From JAQVEM01 sp964595565 (GTDB taxonomy: Bacteria; Actinomycetota; Humimicrobiia; Humimicrobiales; Humimicrobiaceae), in assembly GCA_964595565.1 (NCBI GenBank), contig CAZQQX010000021.1, positions 1-33,289 on the forward strand: a DNA stretch of 33,289 nucleotides, given 5' to 3'. A program made the position numbers and the translations under genes. This document shows, piece after piece, positions 26,061-33,289 of this stretch. Each line of letters starts with the position of its first letter. Positions within the stretch are counted from its first letter, which is position 1. The notes under the pieces were generated by a model. It was not told where the DNA came from. It saw only the letters and a list, made by a program, of their open reading frames with translations, and ran no database searches.

Positions 26061-27275
26061 CTATTCAAAATATTTTGACAATACATATGCCGCTGCACCC
26101 AGAACCCCTACATTATCACCAAGTTCAGAATATTTAATCTCGGTTTTTCTCTTTATAGAAAACAATGAAACTCTATTAATCTTTTCCCTCAAACTATTAA
26201 TAAAATATTCCCCGGCTTTTGTAAATATCCCCTGAATTATCACTACCTGTGGGTCATAAACCAGAATAATATTTGATATACCGATACCAAACCAGTTTAT
26301 TGCGTCATCCATTAAATAAAGTGCAAGCTTATCCCTTTTATTTGAAGCATCAAATATTCTAAAGATATCTGCATTATCAGGACCATTTCCATTGAATATA
26401 ATTGAATCCGGATAATCTTTATATTTTTCCCTTGCTAGCCTTAGTATTCTATTAGTTGTGACCATAGCTTCAAAACAACCCTTACCGCCACAGACACAGA
26501 TCTCCCTTGCCTCGGGATCTACCACCATATGCCCTATCTCACCTATTAAATAATGGTTCCCCCTTTTTATTTCATTTTCTATTATTACTCCTGCTACCAG
26601 CCCTTTACCTGCCTGCACAGCCACAATATTATTCTTTCCTTTCCCAAGCCCCAGAACTTTCTCGGCAAAAACCTGGAATCTTGAATGATTGTCCACAATA
26701 ACCGGTATTTCATCAGGAATGCGCTTAACTATTTTCTCCTTAAGTTTTAAATTCTTTCCCCATGATGGAAAATGAGGTGAAAAAATTACCTCCCCTCTAT
26801 CTATATTGGTTATGCCATATGCTCCTACGGCAAGACCGACAATTCTATCCCTATCAATACCATTACTATTTACAAGAATATTGTAAAGATCAACTATCTT
26901 ATTCAGTACGCTATCAAACTTTTCATCTGTCTCAAGCGGTATTGACTTCTTATGCAGAATTTTAATTTTTAAATTTGTAATTACAGCCGATAACTTGTTA
27001 GCTGATACAATCATACCAATGGCATAACCGCCATCATCATTAAATTTGTATATATTTGGTTTCTTACCGCCTTCTTCTGTAGAGTTCCCCTTTCCCGTGT
27101 TTACAACCAGCCCTTTTTTTAAATAATAATTTATTATGGTGATTAATGTTGGCTTGCTTAAACTCACCTCTCTGGCAAGGTCGGATACTGATATTTCTCC
27201 TGAATTACGGAATATATTTAATATTATTTTTCTATTGCTTTGTTTAAGAGTTTTTTGCTTTTTTATTGGAATCAT
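26061..27275 (-). CDS. ROK-family transcriptional regulator, XylR-like
   Basis: The protein is 404 residues. An N-terminal winged helix (about 12-75, with ISVSDLAREVSLSKPTLITIINY) is joined to a ROK sugar-binding domain that has the zinc motif CVCGGKGCFE and the preceding GHMVVD histidine. The ROK kinase motif with its catalytic aspartate (usually NDAN) reads DNHSRF here, so this is a sugar-sensing regulator, not a kinase. It is probably autoregulated: its own promoter overlaps the inverted half-sites at 27347-27417. With xylulokinase and a xylosidase-like GH3 nearby, xylose or a xyloside is the likely inducer (inference). Read-through could also supply the CUT1 operon downstream. Confidence 0.9.
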   Translation of the reverse strand: MIPIKKQKTLKQSNRKIILNIFRNSGEISVSDLAREVSLSKPTLITIINYYLKKGLVVNTGKGNSTEEGGKKPNIYKFNDDGGYAIGMIVSANKLSAVITNLKIKILHKKSIPLETDEKFDSVLNKIVDLYNILVNSNGIDRDRIVGLAVGAYGITNIDRGEVIFSPHFPSWGKNLKLKEKIVKRIPDEIPVIVDNHSRFQVFAEKVLGLGKGKNNIVAVQAGKGLVAGVIIENEIKRGNHYLIGEIGHMVVDPEAREICVCGGKGCFEAMVTTNRILRLAREKYKDYPDSIIFNGNGPDNADIFRIFDASNKRDKLALYLMDDAINWFGIGISNIILVYDPQVVIIQGIFTKAGEYFINSLREKINRVSLFSIKRKTEIKYSELGDNVGVLGAAAYVLSKYFE

Positions 27276-27327
27276 TTTATATAGAAGTTTAATTAAAATT
27301 TTTATATATCATATTTTATACATTCCA

Positions 27328-27356
27328 ATTATAAAATTAAAGTATCAGTTAGTCAA
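27328..27356 (-). promoter_or_regulatory. Promoter for the ROK regulator, -35 inside the operator
   Basis: On the minus strand TTGACT (27351-27356), a 17-base spacer and a perfect TATAAT (27328-27333) lie about 50 bases before the ROK start. The -35 box is part of the AGTTAGTCAAG half-site, so bound repressor would block it. Confidence 0.75.
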
Positions 27357-27417
27357 GCCAATTTTTTAACTTATTTTTATAATTTATTTGCCTAACTAAT
27401 TTTTTACTTGACTAACT
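27347..27417. promoter_or_regulatory. Operator module A: inverted half-sites for the ROK regulator
   Basis: AGTTAGTCAAG (27347-27357) faces CTTGACTAACT (27407-27417). A degenerate third site TTTGCCTAACT (27387-27397) sits exactly 29 bases from the first, the spacing seen in module B, and 20 bases (two turns) from the outer one. The core resembles the TTAGT...ACTAA flanks of XylR operators. Confidence 0.75.
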
Positions 27418-27436
27418 AATTATTTTCTCTTAGTAT
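27408..27436 (+). promoter_or_regulatory. Promoter for the CUT2 permease, -35 inside the operator
   Basis: TTGACT (27408-27413), 17 bases, then TAGTAT (27431-27436). It points towards the permease at 27637. Confidence 0.65.
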
Positions 27437-27636
27437 GTTTTTAATTCAAAAAAAATTTGAAATTTTAAAATTGTACACATCAACCTCTAAAAATAATTAT
27501 TTTTACCAAAAAATTTTAAAACCAAAAGATGATATGATAATCATAGTAACTTATTCCGGTAAATGCCCGGATATTTAAAATAGTAGCAGGATTATTTAAA
27601 TTTATACTTTTATAGGCCGGCATTAAGGAGTTATTA

Positions 27637-28632
27637 ATGAAAAATGATAATATTAATAATGATTCAAAAAAATCACCTATATTATTAAAAAAAGTATTAT
27701 CCTTTATCAAATTTAAAGAGGCCAATATTCTTATCGCACTTATTTTCTTGTGCCTCTTTTTTTATTTTATGAACAATGTTTTTTTCTCTCCTGCTAACTT
27801 CCAGATAATCTCCCGATGGGTAACCAACTTTGCTCTTCTGGGAATTGGGGAAACCCTGGTTATTATAACTGGAGGAATTGACCTCTCATTAGGCTCCATG
27901 GTAGCCCTTACAAATATGTTAGTTGCATATCTAATGGTGGACATGGGGTTACCTATTTCGGTATCTATTATTATTGTATTGATAATTTCTGGACTTATTG
28001 GCCTATTCCACGGTATTTTCGTTACCAAGCTCCGGGTTCCTGCTTTTATTATCACCCTGGGTACACTCATGTGGGCGCGTGGCCTGGCTTCGTATATAAA
28101 AAGAGGATGGATTATATCAGGATTACCTGAATCATTCTTCTTTATTGGACAGGGAGAAGTACTGGGTATTCCCTTCCAATTTTTTGTTTTAATAGTTATA
28201 GCTATTATCGTAGCTTTCATTCTTCGGTTCACTGCCATTGGCCGTTATATATTTGCAGTTGGTGGAAATATTGAAGCTGCAAGATTATCCGGTATTCATA
28301 TTGACACAGTAAGGATTTTTTGTTATGTCGCCAGCAGCTTTATTGCCGGTGTAACAGGTATAATTATAGCTTCCCGTCTCAGCGAGGGCAATCCTGCTAC
28401 AGGAGGAAGTTGGGAGCTATGGGCTATTGCTGCCTCTGTAATAGGGGGAACAAGCCTCTTTGGTGGTAGAGGCACCGTTCTGGGGTCAGTAATTGGAGCT
28501 GCCATAATGGGTGTCGTTGTAAATGGTATGGTTTTGATACGAGTATCTTCTTATCTTCAGGATGTAGTTCTTGGTATTATCCTGGTAATAGCGGTGACTT
28601 ATGATACCATACGCCAGAGGGGAAAGCCATAG
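27637..28632 (+). CDS. CUT2 (ribose/xylose-type) ABC transporter permease
   Basis: The protein is 331 residues with about nine to ten membrane helices and the RbsC/XylH family motifs: GIGETLVIITGGIDLSLGS (about 71-89), RVPAFIITLGT, and the EAA-like GGNIEAARLSGI loop. It imports a free pentose or hexose together with the ATPase and binding protein encoded on the opposite strand just beyond. An AAGGAG ribosome site lies upstream of the ATG. Unusually, it is transcribed convergently with its ATPase partner. Confidence 0.93.
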   Translation: MKNDNINNDSKKSPILLKKVLSFIKFKEANILIALIFLCLFFYFMNNVFFSPANFQIISRWVTNFALLGIGETLVIITGGIDLSLGSMVALTNMLVAYLMVDMGLPISVSIIIVLIISGLIGLFHGIFVTKLRVPAFIITLGTLMWARGLASYIKRGWIISGLPESFFFIGQGEVLGIPFQFFVLIVIAIIVAFILRFTAIGRYIFAVGGNIEAARLSGIHIDTVRIFCYVASSFIAGVTGIIIASRLSEGNPATGGSWELWAIAASVIGGTSLFGGRGTVLGSVIGAAIMGVVVNGMVLIRVSSYLQDVVLGIILVIAVTYDTIRQRGKP

Positions 28633-28755
28633 TGTTTTAAGCTGAACGCCCGATAAAATAGCCGCATCAATACTTAACAGATATTCAACCTTTATTCAGG
28701 TAACAGCATATTTATACCATTTTAAATATTATTAAAGGTAATTATATAAACTATA

Positions 28756-29562
28756 TCATTTAAACCTTTTTACATTCAGGTTCGGTTCGCCGGTTTCATT
28801 TTTTTCTTTATCACTTAAACCCTTTACCATCAGGCTTATTATCTCGTCTATATCAGTTGCACTGGTATTTTTAACCGTTACCCTTCGACCTGTCTTAAGT
28901 ACCATAATCCGGTCAGATACAGTAAAGACGTCCTGCAAACGGTGACTGATAATAATAATAGAGATTCCTCTTTTTTTCAGTTGTTTAATCAATTCAAGAA
29001 GCTCTCCTATTGTTTTTATTGACAGACTTGCTGTCGGTTCGTCCATTATTATAACCTTTGCGTCAAAAGCAGTTGCCCGTCCGATAGCTACACTCTGGCG
29101 CTGCCCTCCAGAAAGGCATTCAACCTCAGCCCTGACTGTATCCAGATCAATCTTAATACGATCCAGCACCCTGTAGGCTCCCTCTTCCATCTTTTTCTTA
29201 TCCAGGAGCCTTATAAAGCCCATAAATTTCTTTCTGATTTCCCTGCCTAAATAAATATTTGATGCTATATCCAGATTATTGACAAGAGCAAAATCCTGAT
29301 AAATCATCTCAATACCCATGTTCCGGGCATCCTCCGGCCCTTTTATATGGACTTTTTTTCCTTTAATATATATTTCTCCTTTATCAGGTAAAACAGCTCC
29401 GCTCAATATTTTCATTAAAGTAGACTTACCGGCGGCATTATCTCCTACCAGGCCAAGTACTTCATTGGGCATAAGTTCAAGACTTGTATCCTGCAGGGCG
29501 ACAACAGGACCAAAAGTCTTTGTTATATTTCTCATTTCAATTAGTGGTGCTAATCCTGCCAT
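28756..29562 (-). CDS. CUT2 sugar ABC transporter ATPase, half-size (FrcA type)
   Basis: This 268-residue ATPase has Walker A GDNAAGKST (40-48), a Q-loop at Q89, the signature LSGGQ (150-154), Walker B IIMDE (D174-E175) and an H-loop in SHRLQDV. Most CUT2 ATPases (RbsA, XylG) are fused tandem proteins of about 500 residues; this single-domain form is like FrcA and must dimerise. It follows the binding-protein gene by 114 bases that hold a strong hairpin, and powers the permease at 27637. Confidence 0.92.
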   Translation of the reverse strand: MAGLAPLIEMRNITKTFGPVVALQDTSLELMPNEVLGLVGDNAAGKSTLMKILSGAVLPDKGEIYIKGKKVHIKGPEDARNMGIEMIYQDFALVNNLDIASNIYLGREIRKKFMGFIRLLDKKKMEEGAYRVLDRIKIDLDTVRAEVECLSGGQRQSVAIGRATAFDAKVIIMDEPTASLSIKTIGELLELIKQLKKRGISIIIISHRLQDVFTVSDRIMVLKTGRRVTVKNTSATDIDEIISLMVKGLSDKEKNETGEPNLNVKRFK

Positions 29563-29583
29563 CTATAATCTCACATCCTTATA

Positions 29584-29643
29584 AATAGTTTTGGGTGGTA
29601 ATATTTTACTAAGAATAATAAAAATAAGCCACCCAAAACTATT
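29584..29643 (-). other. Strong hairpin after the CUT2 binding-protein gene
   Basis: A perfect 15-bp stem (29584-29598 with 29629-29643; core TTTTGGGTGG/CCACCCAAAA) has a 30-base AT-rich loop. There is no U-tract on the transcribed side. It matches the placement of the hairpin at 24500-24524 after the other binding-protein gene and may stabilise the upstream mRNA. Confidence 0.7.
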
Positions 29644-29676
29644 AGTTAAGAACCTGTTACTAAAAATAAATCTGGA

Positions 29677-30702
29677 TTAAGGTGTCCATCCAAATGGAAT
29701 TCCAAGTTCCTCCAGAGTATCGGCATAATCTTTTAGACCATCATGAGTAACAATATTTACTCCTGTATCAACAATCATTGAGGCTGGAACTCCATACTCA
29801 TCCATTCCTTCTTCTATACCTTTCTGGGTCATTAAAGTTAGCAACTCTACACTCTTGTAACCCTGGAAATATTCCCTCTGTGCTACCAGAACATGTATTA
29901 CGTCCTCTTTCAGGTATTCAATATGCTCATCAGTTGCATCAAATGCTACAATTTTTACAACTCCTGCTAAACCCTGTTCTTTAACAGCTTTAGCCCAGGC
30001 CGGACCATTGTATGCATAAACTCCAAAGGCTCCTGCCAGATCAGGATTGGCAACCAGTGTTGAGTTTGCCAGCTCCAGAGCTTTTGTAGAATCTTCTCCG
30101 TCATTATTTACCGGTTCTACGACTGTAACATCTGTTCCTTCAATTGCTTCCTCAAATCCCTCAATTCTTTCAAGAGAATTCATTGCTGTCAATGAACCCG
30201 TACCGATAGCTACTTCTCCACCTTCAGGAAGTAGGTCAGCCATAGCTTCTCCTGCTTCTACGCCGGCAGCCTTGTTGCTTGTTCCAACGTAACACAGACG
30301 TTCGCTATCCGGAGCGTCGGTATCCAGAGTAATTGTCGGTATTCCTGCATCCATAGCTTTTTTAATATACGGTCCCATTGCTACCGGGTCTGAAGGAGCT
30401 ACAGCAATACCATCCACTCCCTGTGCTATATAAGTTTCCATGGTACTTATCTGTGCATCTATATCTTCTTCAGTTGGTACCCAGAATATAGCATCCACGC
30501 CAAGGTCTTCTTTGGCATCCATTACCCCTGTCTCAACATTTGACCAGTAGGGATGCACTGATTTACCTATTACAACTACCGTTATTTCTGAAACATCTTT
30601 ACCTTCTTCTGCAGCTTCCTCTTCTGCCTTACATGAAGTTCCAACAAATAACATTGAAGCCACAAATGAAAGCACCAGAACAAAAATTAGAAATTTCTTC
30701 AC
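29677..30702 (-). CDS. CUT2 sugar-binding lipoprotein (ribose/xylose-type periplasmic-binding fold)
   Basis: The protein is 341 residues from a GTG start with GGGAGGA (30709-30715) just upstream. The signal peptide leads to C24 in GTSC, the same lipobox-like site as in the CUT1 binding protein, followed by a short acidic linker. The rest is a peripla_BP_4 type fold starting at ITVVVIGKSVHPYWSNVETG, with the VDGIAVAPSDP and GIPTITLDTDAPDS segments. It delivers a monosaccharide to the CUT2 permease. Gene, leader RNA and promoter lie leftward of operator module B. Confidence 0.93.
   Translation of the reverse strand: MKKFLIFVLVLSFVASMLFVGTSCKAEEEAAEEGKDVSEITVVVIGKSVHPYWSNVETGVMDAKEDLGVDAIFWVPTEEDIDAQISTMETYIAQGVDGIAVAPSDPVAMGPYIKKAMDAGIPTITLDTDAPDSERLCYVGTSNKAAGVEAGEAMADLLPEGGEVAIGTGSLTAMNSLERIEGFEEAIEGTDVTVVEPVNNDGEDSTKALELANSTLVANPDLAGAFGVYAYNGPAWAKAVKEQGLAGVVKIVAFDATDEHIEYLKEDVIHVLVAQREYFQGYKSVELLTLMTQKGIEEGMDEYGVPASMIVDTGVNIVTHDGLKDYADTLEELGIPFGWTP
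30620..30658. repeat. 39-bp exact repeat, copy 2 (signal-peptide/linker coding)
   Basis: Identical to 25818-25856. It lies in the same position of the second binding-protein gene, although the mature proteins belong to different families. Confidence 0.9.
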
Positions 30703-30815
30703 TTTTTATCCTCCCTTTAATGAGTTTTGATAAAAATACCTGAGATTTGCCTTAATTAAAAACTGCCAGTCACACCAAGACAACTCTCATATTTTTTGTT
30801 TCTCACCCCCCTTCT
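30703..30815 (-). ncRNA. Conserved leader RNA (copy 2) before the CUT2 binding-protein gene
   Basis: The main stem pairs 30779-30788 with 30742-30751 (ten positions, one mismatch and one G-U). The second stem, TTTTTATC with GATAAAAA (30729-30736 and 30703-30710), is 8 bp and loops out the ribosome site at 30710-30718. A G-rich ribosome-like site GGGGGGTG ends at 30804. Element order and spacing follow copy 1 at 25901-26010. Confidence 0.6.
30770..30790 (-). CDS. Possible six-codon leader ORF, copy 2
   Basis: ATG-AGA-GTT-GTC-TTG-GTG-TGA would encode M-R-V-V-L-V, in the same place as the M-R-F-V-Q-A ORF of copy 1. It is preceded by GGGGGGTG at 13 bases and covers the 5' arm of the main stem. 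Confidence 0.35.
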   Translation of the reverse strand: MRVVLV

Positions 30816-31150
30816 TTTTCATATTTTAAATATAAATAAACTAAATAAAAAAATTCTTAAAAATATATAATAAATTATTATAATTATATCCTTATCGTTT
30901 ATAATTTTAAAATAAACAATTTATTTTTTAATATAAAATATTAAAACGTTCCTTAACTATTCAAAAAAATAAAAAACCTTAACTAAATATTTTTATTTAA
31001 CCATACCCGAATAAGTCTCTGTTAAGCTCAAACCTTTATATACTTATTAAATAATGTAGATAATTAATATTAGTTTCAAACATATCTGATTAAAAAACTC
31101 TTGTTTTTATAGATATCAATGGATAGAAGTATTTTTTAATTCTTCATATT

Positions 31151-31178
31151 ATTATAAAACAAAATCCCAGTTAGTCAA
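31151..31178 (-). promoter_or_regulatory. Promoter for the CUT2 binding-protein and ATPase genes
   Basis: On the minus strand TTGACT (31173-31178), 16 bases, then a perfect TATAAT (31151-31156). The -35 lies in the left half-site of operator module B. Confidence 0.65.
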
Positions 31179-31219
31179 GCCAATTATTTAACTTAATTAT
31201 ATAATTTACTTGACTAACT
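31169..31219. promoter_or_regulatory. Operator module B: inverted half-sites for the ROK regulator
   Basis: AGTTAGTCAAG (31169-31179) faces CTTGACTAACT (31209-31219), separated by 29 AT-rich bases. The separating sequence is also largely the same as in module A (27358-27386), so the whole module looks duplicated. Confidence 0.75.
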
Positions 31220-31238
31220 TATTTTTTTCTCTTACTAT
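31210..31238 (+). promoter_or_regulatory. Promoter for xylB, -35 inside the operator
   Basis: TTGACT (31210-31215), 17 bases, then TACTAT (31233-31238), facing xylB at 31493. This is the same design as the plus promoter of module A. Confidence 0.6.
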
Positions 31239-31492
31239 ATTTTAAAAATGATAAGGTTTAACAATCCAGAGTAAGCTAATTAAATTTTTAATTAAAGTTA
31301 AATTATTTTAAACTAAAGAGCAGGGAGTTTCATAAAGAACCTGAACAAACAATAAAAAATTCATGACATGAAGAATTATAAAAATATATTCCAACAACCA
31401 TTGTAAAATAAAGTGCGATATTTAATCAATATTTAATATAAACAATGAAATAACAAAGGCAGGAAAAATATAACAGCCAACTTTTTTAAATT

Positions 31493-33022
31493 ATGAAATA
31501 TCTTTTAGGTCTTGACATAGGAACAACTTCAACAAGAGCTCTTCTGATAAGTGAAAATTTTAAGCTTGTATCTTCAAGTACAAGTGAATATAAACTTATA
31601 ACCCCCAGACCCGGGTGGGCCGAGCAGATCCCCGGGGACTGGTGGAAAGCAACGGTAAAATCTATAAAAGATGTAATAAGTAAATCTCATGTCAACCCGA
31701 AAGATATAGTATGCGTGGGTCTCTCAGGCCAGATGCACGGCAGCGTCTTTCTGGATGATAAAGGTCAAGTTATAAGGCCTGCAATACTCTGGAATGACCA
31801 GAGAACCCAGAAGCAATGTGAATTAATATATAAAACCTTCGGCCATGATAACTTTATAAAGCTTTCTTATAACAGGGCTTTACCGGGATTTACAGCGCCC
31901 AAGATATTATGGCTGAGGGAAAACGAACCGGAAAACTATAAAAGGGTGTCAAAAATCCTACTTCCCAAGGATTATGTTAGATATAAGTTATCAAAAACCT
32001 ATGCAACTGAAGTTTCCGATGCTTCAGGAACGATTCTCATGGATATACCTTCAAGAAACTGGTCTGACGAAATTCTAAGTGGTCTTGCTATAGATAGGAA
32101 TCTACTGCCTGACGTATTTGAATCCGAGGTAATATCATCAAAGGTAAGTAAAGAAGCTTCTGAGCTTACCGGTCTTACTGAAGGAACTCCTATAGCTGGC
32201 GGTGGAAGCGATAATGCAGCTGGGGCAGTTGGGGCCGGGATTATAAGAGAAAATTTAATTCTAGACTCAATCGGGACCTCGGGTGTAATTTTCACCAGTG
32301 TCAACAAACCCCTATACGACCCTGAAGGAAGAGTTCATTCTTTCTGTCATGCCGTCAAAGAAAAATGGCATCTTACCGGAGTAACCCTTTCAGCCGCAGG
32401 GTCATTCAGATGGTACTCCGATAAATTCGGCCCTCCACTGGATATGATTAAAAAACATCCTGGAGTAAATAACTATAAATTATTGGATATGCAGGCAGAA
32501 AGAGCGCCTGTTGGTTCAAATAGCCTTATATTCTTACCCTATCTTTCAGGTGAAAGGACTCCCCATGCTGACCCTGACGCAAGAGGTGTATTCTTTGGTA
32601 TCTCTTATTTACACAAACCGGACCATTTCATAAGAGCAATCATGGAAGGAGTGGCATTCAGCCAGATGGATTGCTTTTTACTAATGAGTGAAGTTGCCGG
32701 TATTTCTACAGATAAAATTATTTTATCCGGGGGTGGTTCAAGAAGCCATGTATGGAGACAGATTATAGCAGATACCTTAAACAAAAAAGTTATAACTTTA
32801 AAAATTGACGAAAGTCCTTCTCTTGGAGCTGCAATCATAGCAGGTAAGGGATGTGGAATTTTCCCTGACTTAACAGCCATTTCTAATAAAATAATCAGCA
32901 ACATAGATGAAGAAAATAATCCTTTAGATAAGAATGTTAAAATATATAATAAAATCTATCGAATATATAAGTCACTTTACAATAATTTAAAAGATAATTT
33001 TAAGGATTTAAGTAACTTATAA
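31493..33022 (+). CDS. xylB: Xylulokinase
   Basis: The enzyme phosphorylates D-xylulose to xylulose 5-phosphate, the entry to the pentose phosphate pathway. The FGGY-kinase features are clear: the phosphate loop GLDIGTTSTR (6-15), the xylulokinase-specific SGQMHG (78-83), WNDQRT, the catalytic aspartate D240 in GGSDNAAGAVG, and the C-terminal ILSGGGSRSHVWRQIIAD adenosine site. At 509 residues the length is normal. No good ribosome site is visible before the ATG. It stands alone on the plus strand under a promoter inside operator module B; no xylA is in the window. A related FGGY sugar kinase is possible, but SGQMHG favours xylulose. Confidence 0.93.
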   Translation: MKYLLGLDIGTTSTRALLISENFKLVSSSTSEYKLITPRPGWAEQIPGDWWKATVKSIKDVISKSHVNPKDIVCVGLSGQMHGSVFLDDKGQVIRPAILWNDQRTQKQCELIYKTFGHDNFIKLSYNRALPGFTAPKILWLRENEPENYKRVSKILLPKDYVRYKLSKTYATEVSDASGTILMDIPSRNWSDEILSGLAIDRNLLPDVFESEVISSKVSKEASELTGLTEGTPIAGGGSDNAAGAVGAGIIRENLILDSIGTSGVIFTSVNKPLYDPEGRVHSFCHAVKEKWHLTGVTLSAAGSFRWYSDKFGPPLDMIKKHPGVNNYKLLDMQAERAPVGSNSLIFLPYLSGERTPHADPDARGVFFGISYLHKPDHFIRAIMEGVAFSQMDCFLLMSEVAGISTDKIILSGGGSRSHVWRQIIADTLNKKVITLKIDESPSLGAAIIAGKGCGIFPDLTAISNKIISNIDEENNPLDKNVKIYNKIYRIYKSLYNNLKDNFKDLSNL

Positions 33023-33199
33023 AGCAAACCCAAATTATCAAATTACCACGAAAATAATAAAATATTAAATAAACTATCTTTAATTAAAAAAATTTTACTG
33101 CTATAGAATTTAATCCCGGATTCCTGAGTAAAACTTCGGACTTTAAAAAAATAATGATATTAAAATCAAAAAATAATAGTTACATATTGAATAAAAAAT

Positions 33200-33289
33200 A
33201 CGGTGGTGACCTACTCTCCCATGCCATTAAAGACATAGTACCATCGGCGCTGAAGGGCTTAACTTTTGTGTTCGGGATGGGAACAAGTG
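33200..33289 (-). rRNA. rrf: 5S ribosomal RNA, partial (3' part; cut by window edge)
   Basis: Read on the minus strand, this contains the conserved 5S blocks TCCCATCCCGAACAC, AAGTTAAGCCC, TTCAGCGCCGATGGTACT and GGGAGAGTAGGTC, ending at CACCACCG near 33201. Roughly 25 bases of the 5' end lie outside the window. An rRNA operon therefore probably extends to the right, transcribed leftward and convergent with xylB. Confidence 0.93.

Larger units (their letters stand above)
27276..27636. other. Divergent control region between the ROK and CUT2 permease genes
   Basis: The region holds operator module A and two outward promoters (listed separately). Between the plus promoter and the permease start (about 195 bases of leader) there is a small hairpin TCCGG/CCGGA near 27556-27572. 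No gene is seen. Confidence 0.6.
30816..31492. other. Divergent control region between the CUT2 binding-protein gene and xylB
   Basis: This very AT-rich stretch holds operator module B with its two promoters at 31151-31238. The minus promoter would give a 5' leader of about 440 bases and the plus promoter one of about 250 bases. Apart from the leader RNA and the module I see no gene. Confidence 0.5.

Noticed and set aside
27762..28238. A 158-residue open frame antisense to the CUT2 permease gene
   Set aside because: The permease on the plus strand is a clear family member with a ribosome site. The antisense frame has no recognisable domain and is a shadow of its codon pattern.
1..33289. CRISPR array, insertion sequence, prophage or tRNA genes
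   Set aside because: I saw no regularly spaced direct repeats, transposase or integrase genes, or cloverleaf sequences. The only longer repeats are the operator modules and the leader/signal cassette.

Overview
The window is AT-rich, bacterial and densely coded. Gene starts often carry strong GGAGG-type ribosome sites, and TTG and GTG starts are common. The order pdxS-pdxT-yebC-ruvC-ruvA-ruvB is familiar from Actinomycetota. Together with a GTP-type PEP carboxykinase, an EF-G2-like GTPase and the AT-rich composition, this suggests an uncultured low-GC actinobacterial or deep terrestrial lineage (Humimicrobiia-like). That placement is inference. No 16S is present; only a partial 5S rRNA is seen, at the right edge.

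Left part (1-20119), housekeeping. From the left come a UPF0316 membrane protein (-) and a triple-PAS HD-GYP protein (+). A nine-gene minus-strand run follows, in transcription order lemA, htpX, pdxS, pdxT, yebC, ruvC, ruvA, ruvB, queA. Diverging from it is an EF-G2-like GTPase translationally coupled to an Ig/CBM9-like membrane-anchored protein. Next are a flippase-like membrane protein (+), a CmpB-like membrane protein and a Fur-family regulator (both -), a DUF1015 protein (+) and PEPCK (-).

Right part (20120-33022), a pentose/xylo-oligosaccharide locus. A GH3 glycosidase resembling Thermotoga-type beta-xylosidases, two CUT1 permeases, their binding lipoprotein and a ROK-family (XylR-like) regulator lie on the minus strand. 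A ribose-type (CUT2) permease (+), its half-size ATPase (-), its binding lipoprotein (-) and xylulokinase (+) follow. The inferred flow is: oligosaccharides enter by the CUT1 system, GH3 releases pentose, free pentose enters by the CUT2 system, and XylB phosphorylates xylulose. No xylose isomerase is in the window.

The most notable signals are regulatory. Two copies of a bidirectional promoter/operator module lie in the ROK/permease gap and in the binding-protein/xylB gap. In each, 11-bp half-sites (AGTTAGTCAAG facing CTTGACTAACT) contain the -35 boxes of outward-facing promoters, which ties the split transporter, the kinase and the regulator into one regulon. Both binding-protein genes, although from different families, also share a 5' cassette: a leader RNA with a long stem, a possible six-codon upstream ORF, a hairpin around the ribosome site, and the same signal-peptide sequence. 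Each is followed by a strong hairpin without a U-tract. Other oddities are a Fur-family protein with no histidine at all, a GH3 gene whose expected N-terminus has no standard start codon, and an EF-G-like protein with altered GTPase motifs.
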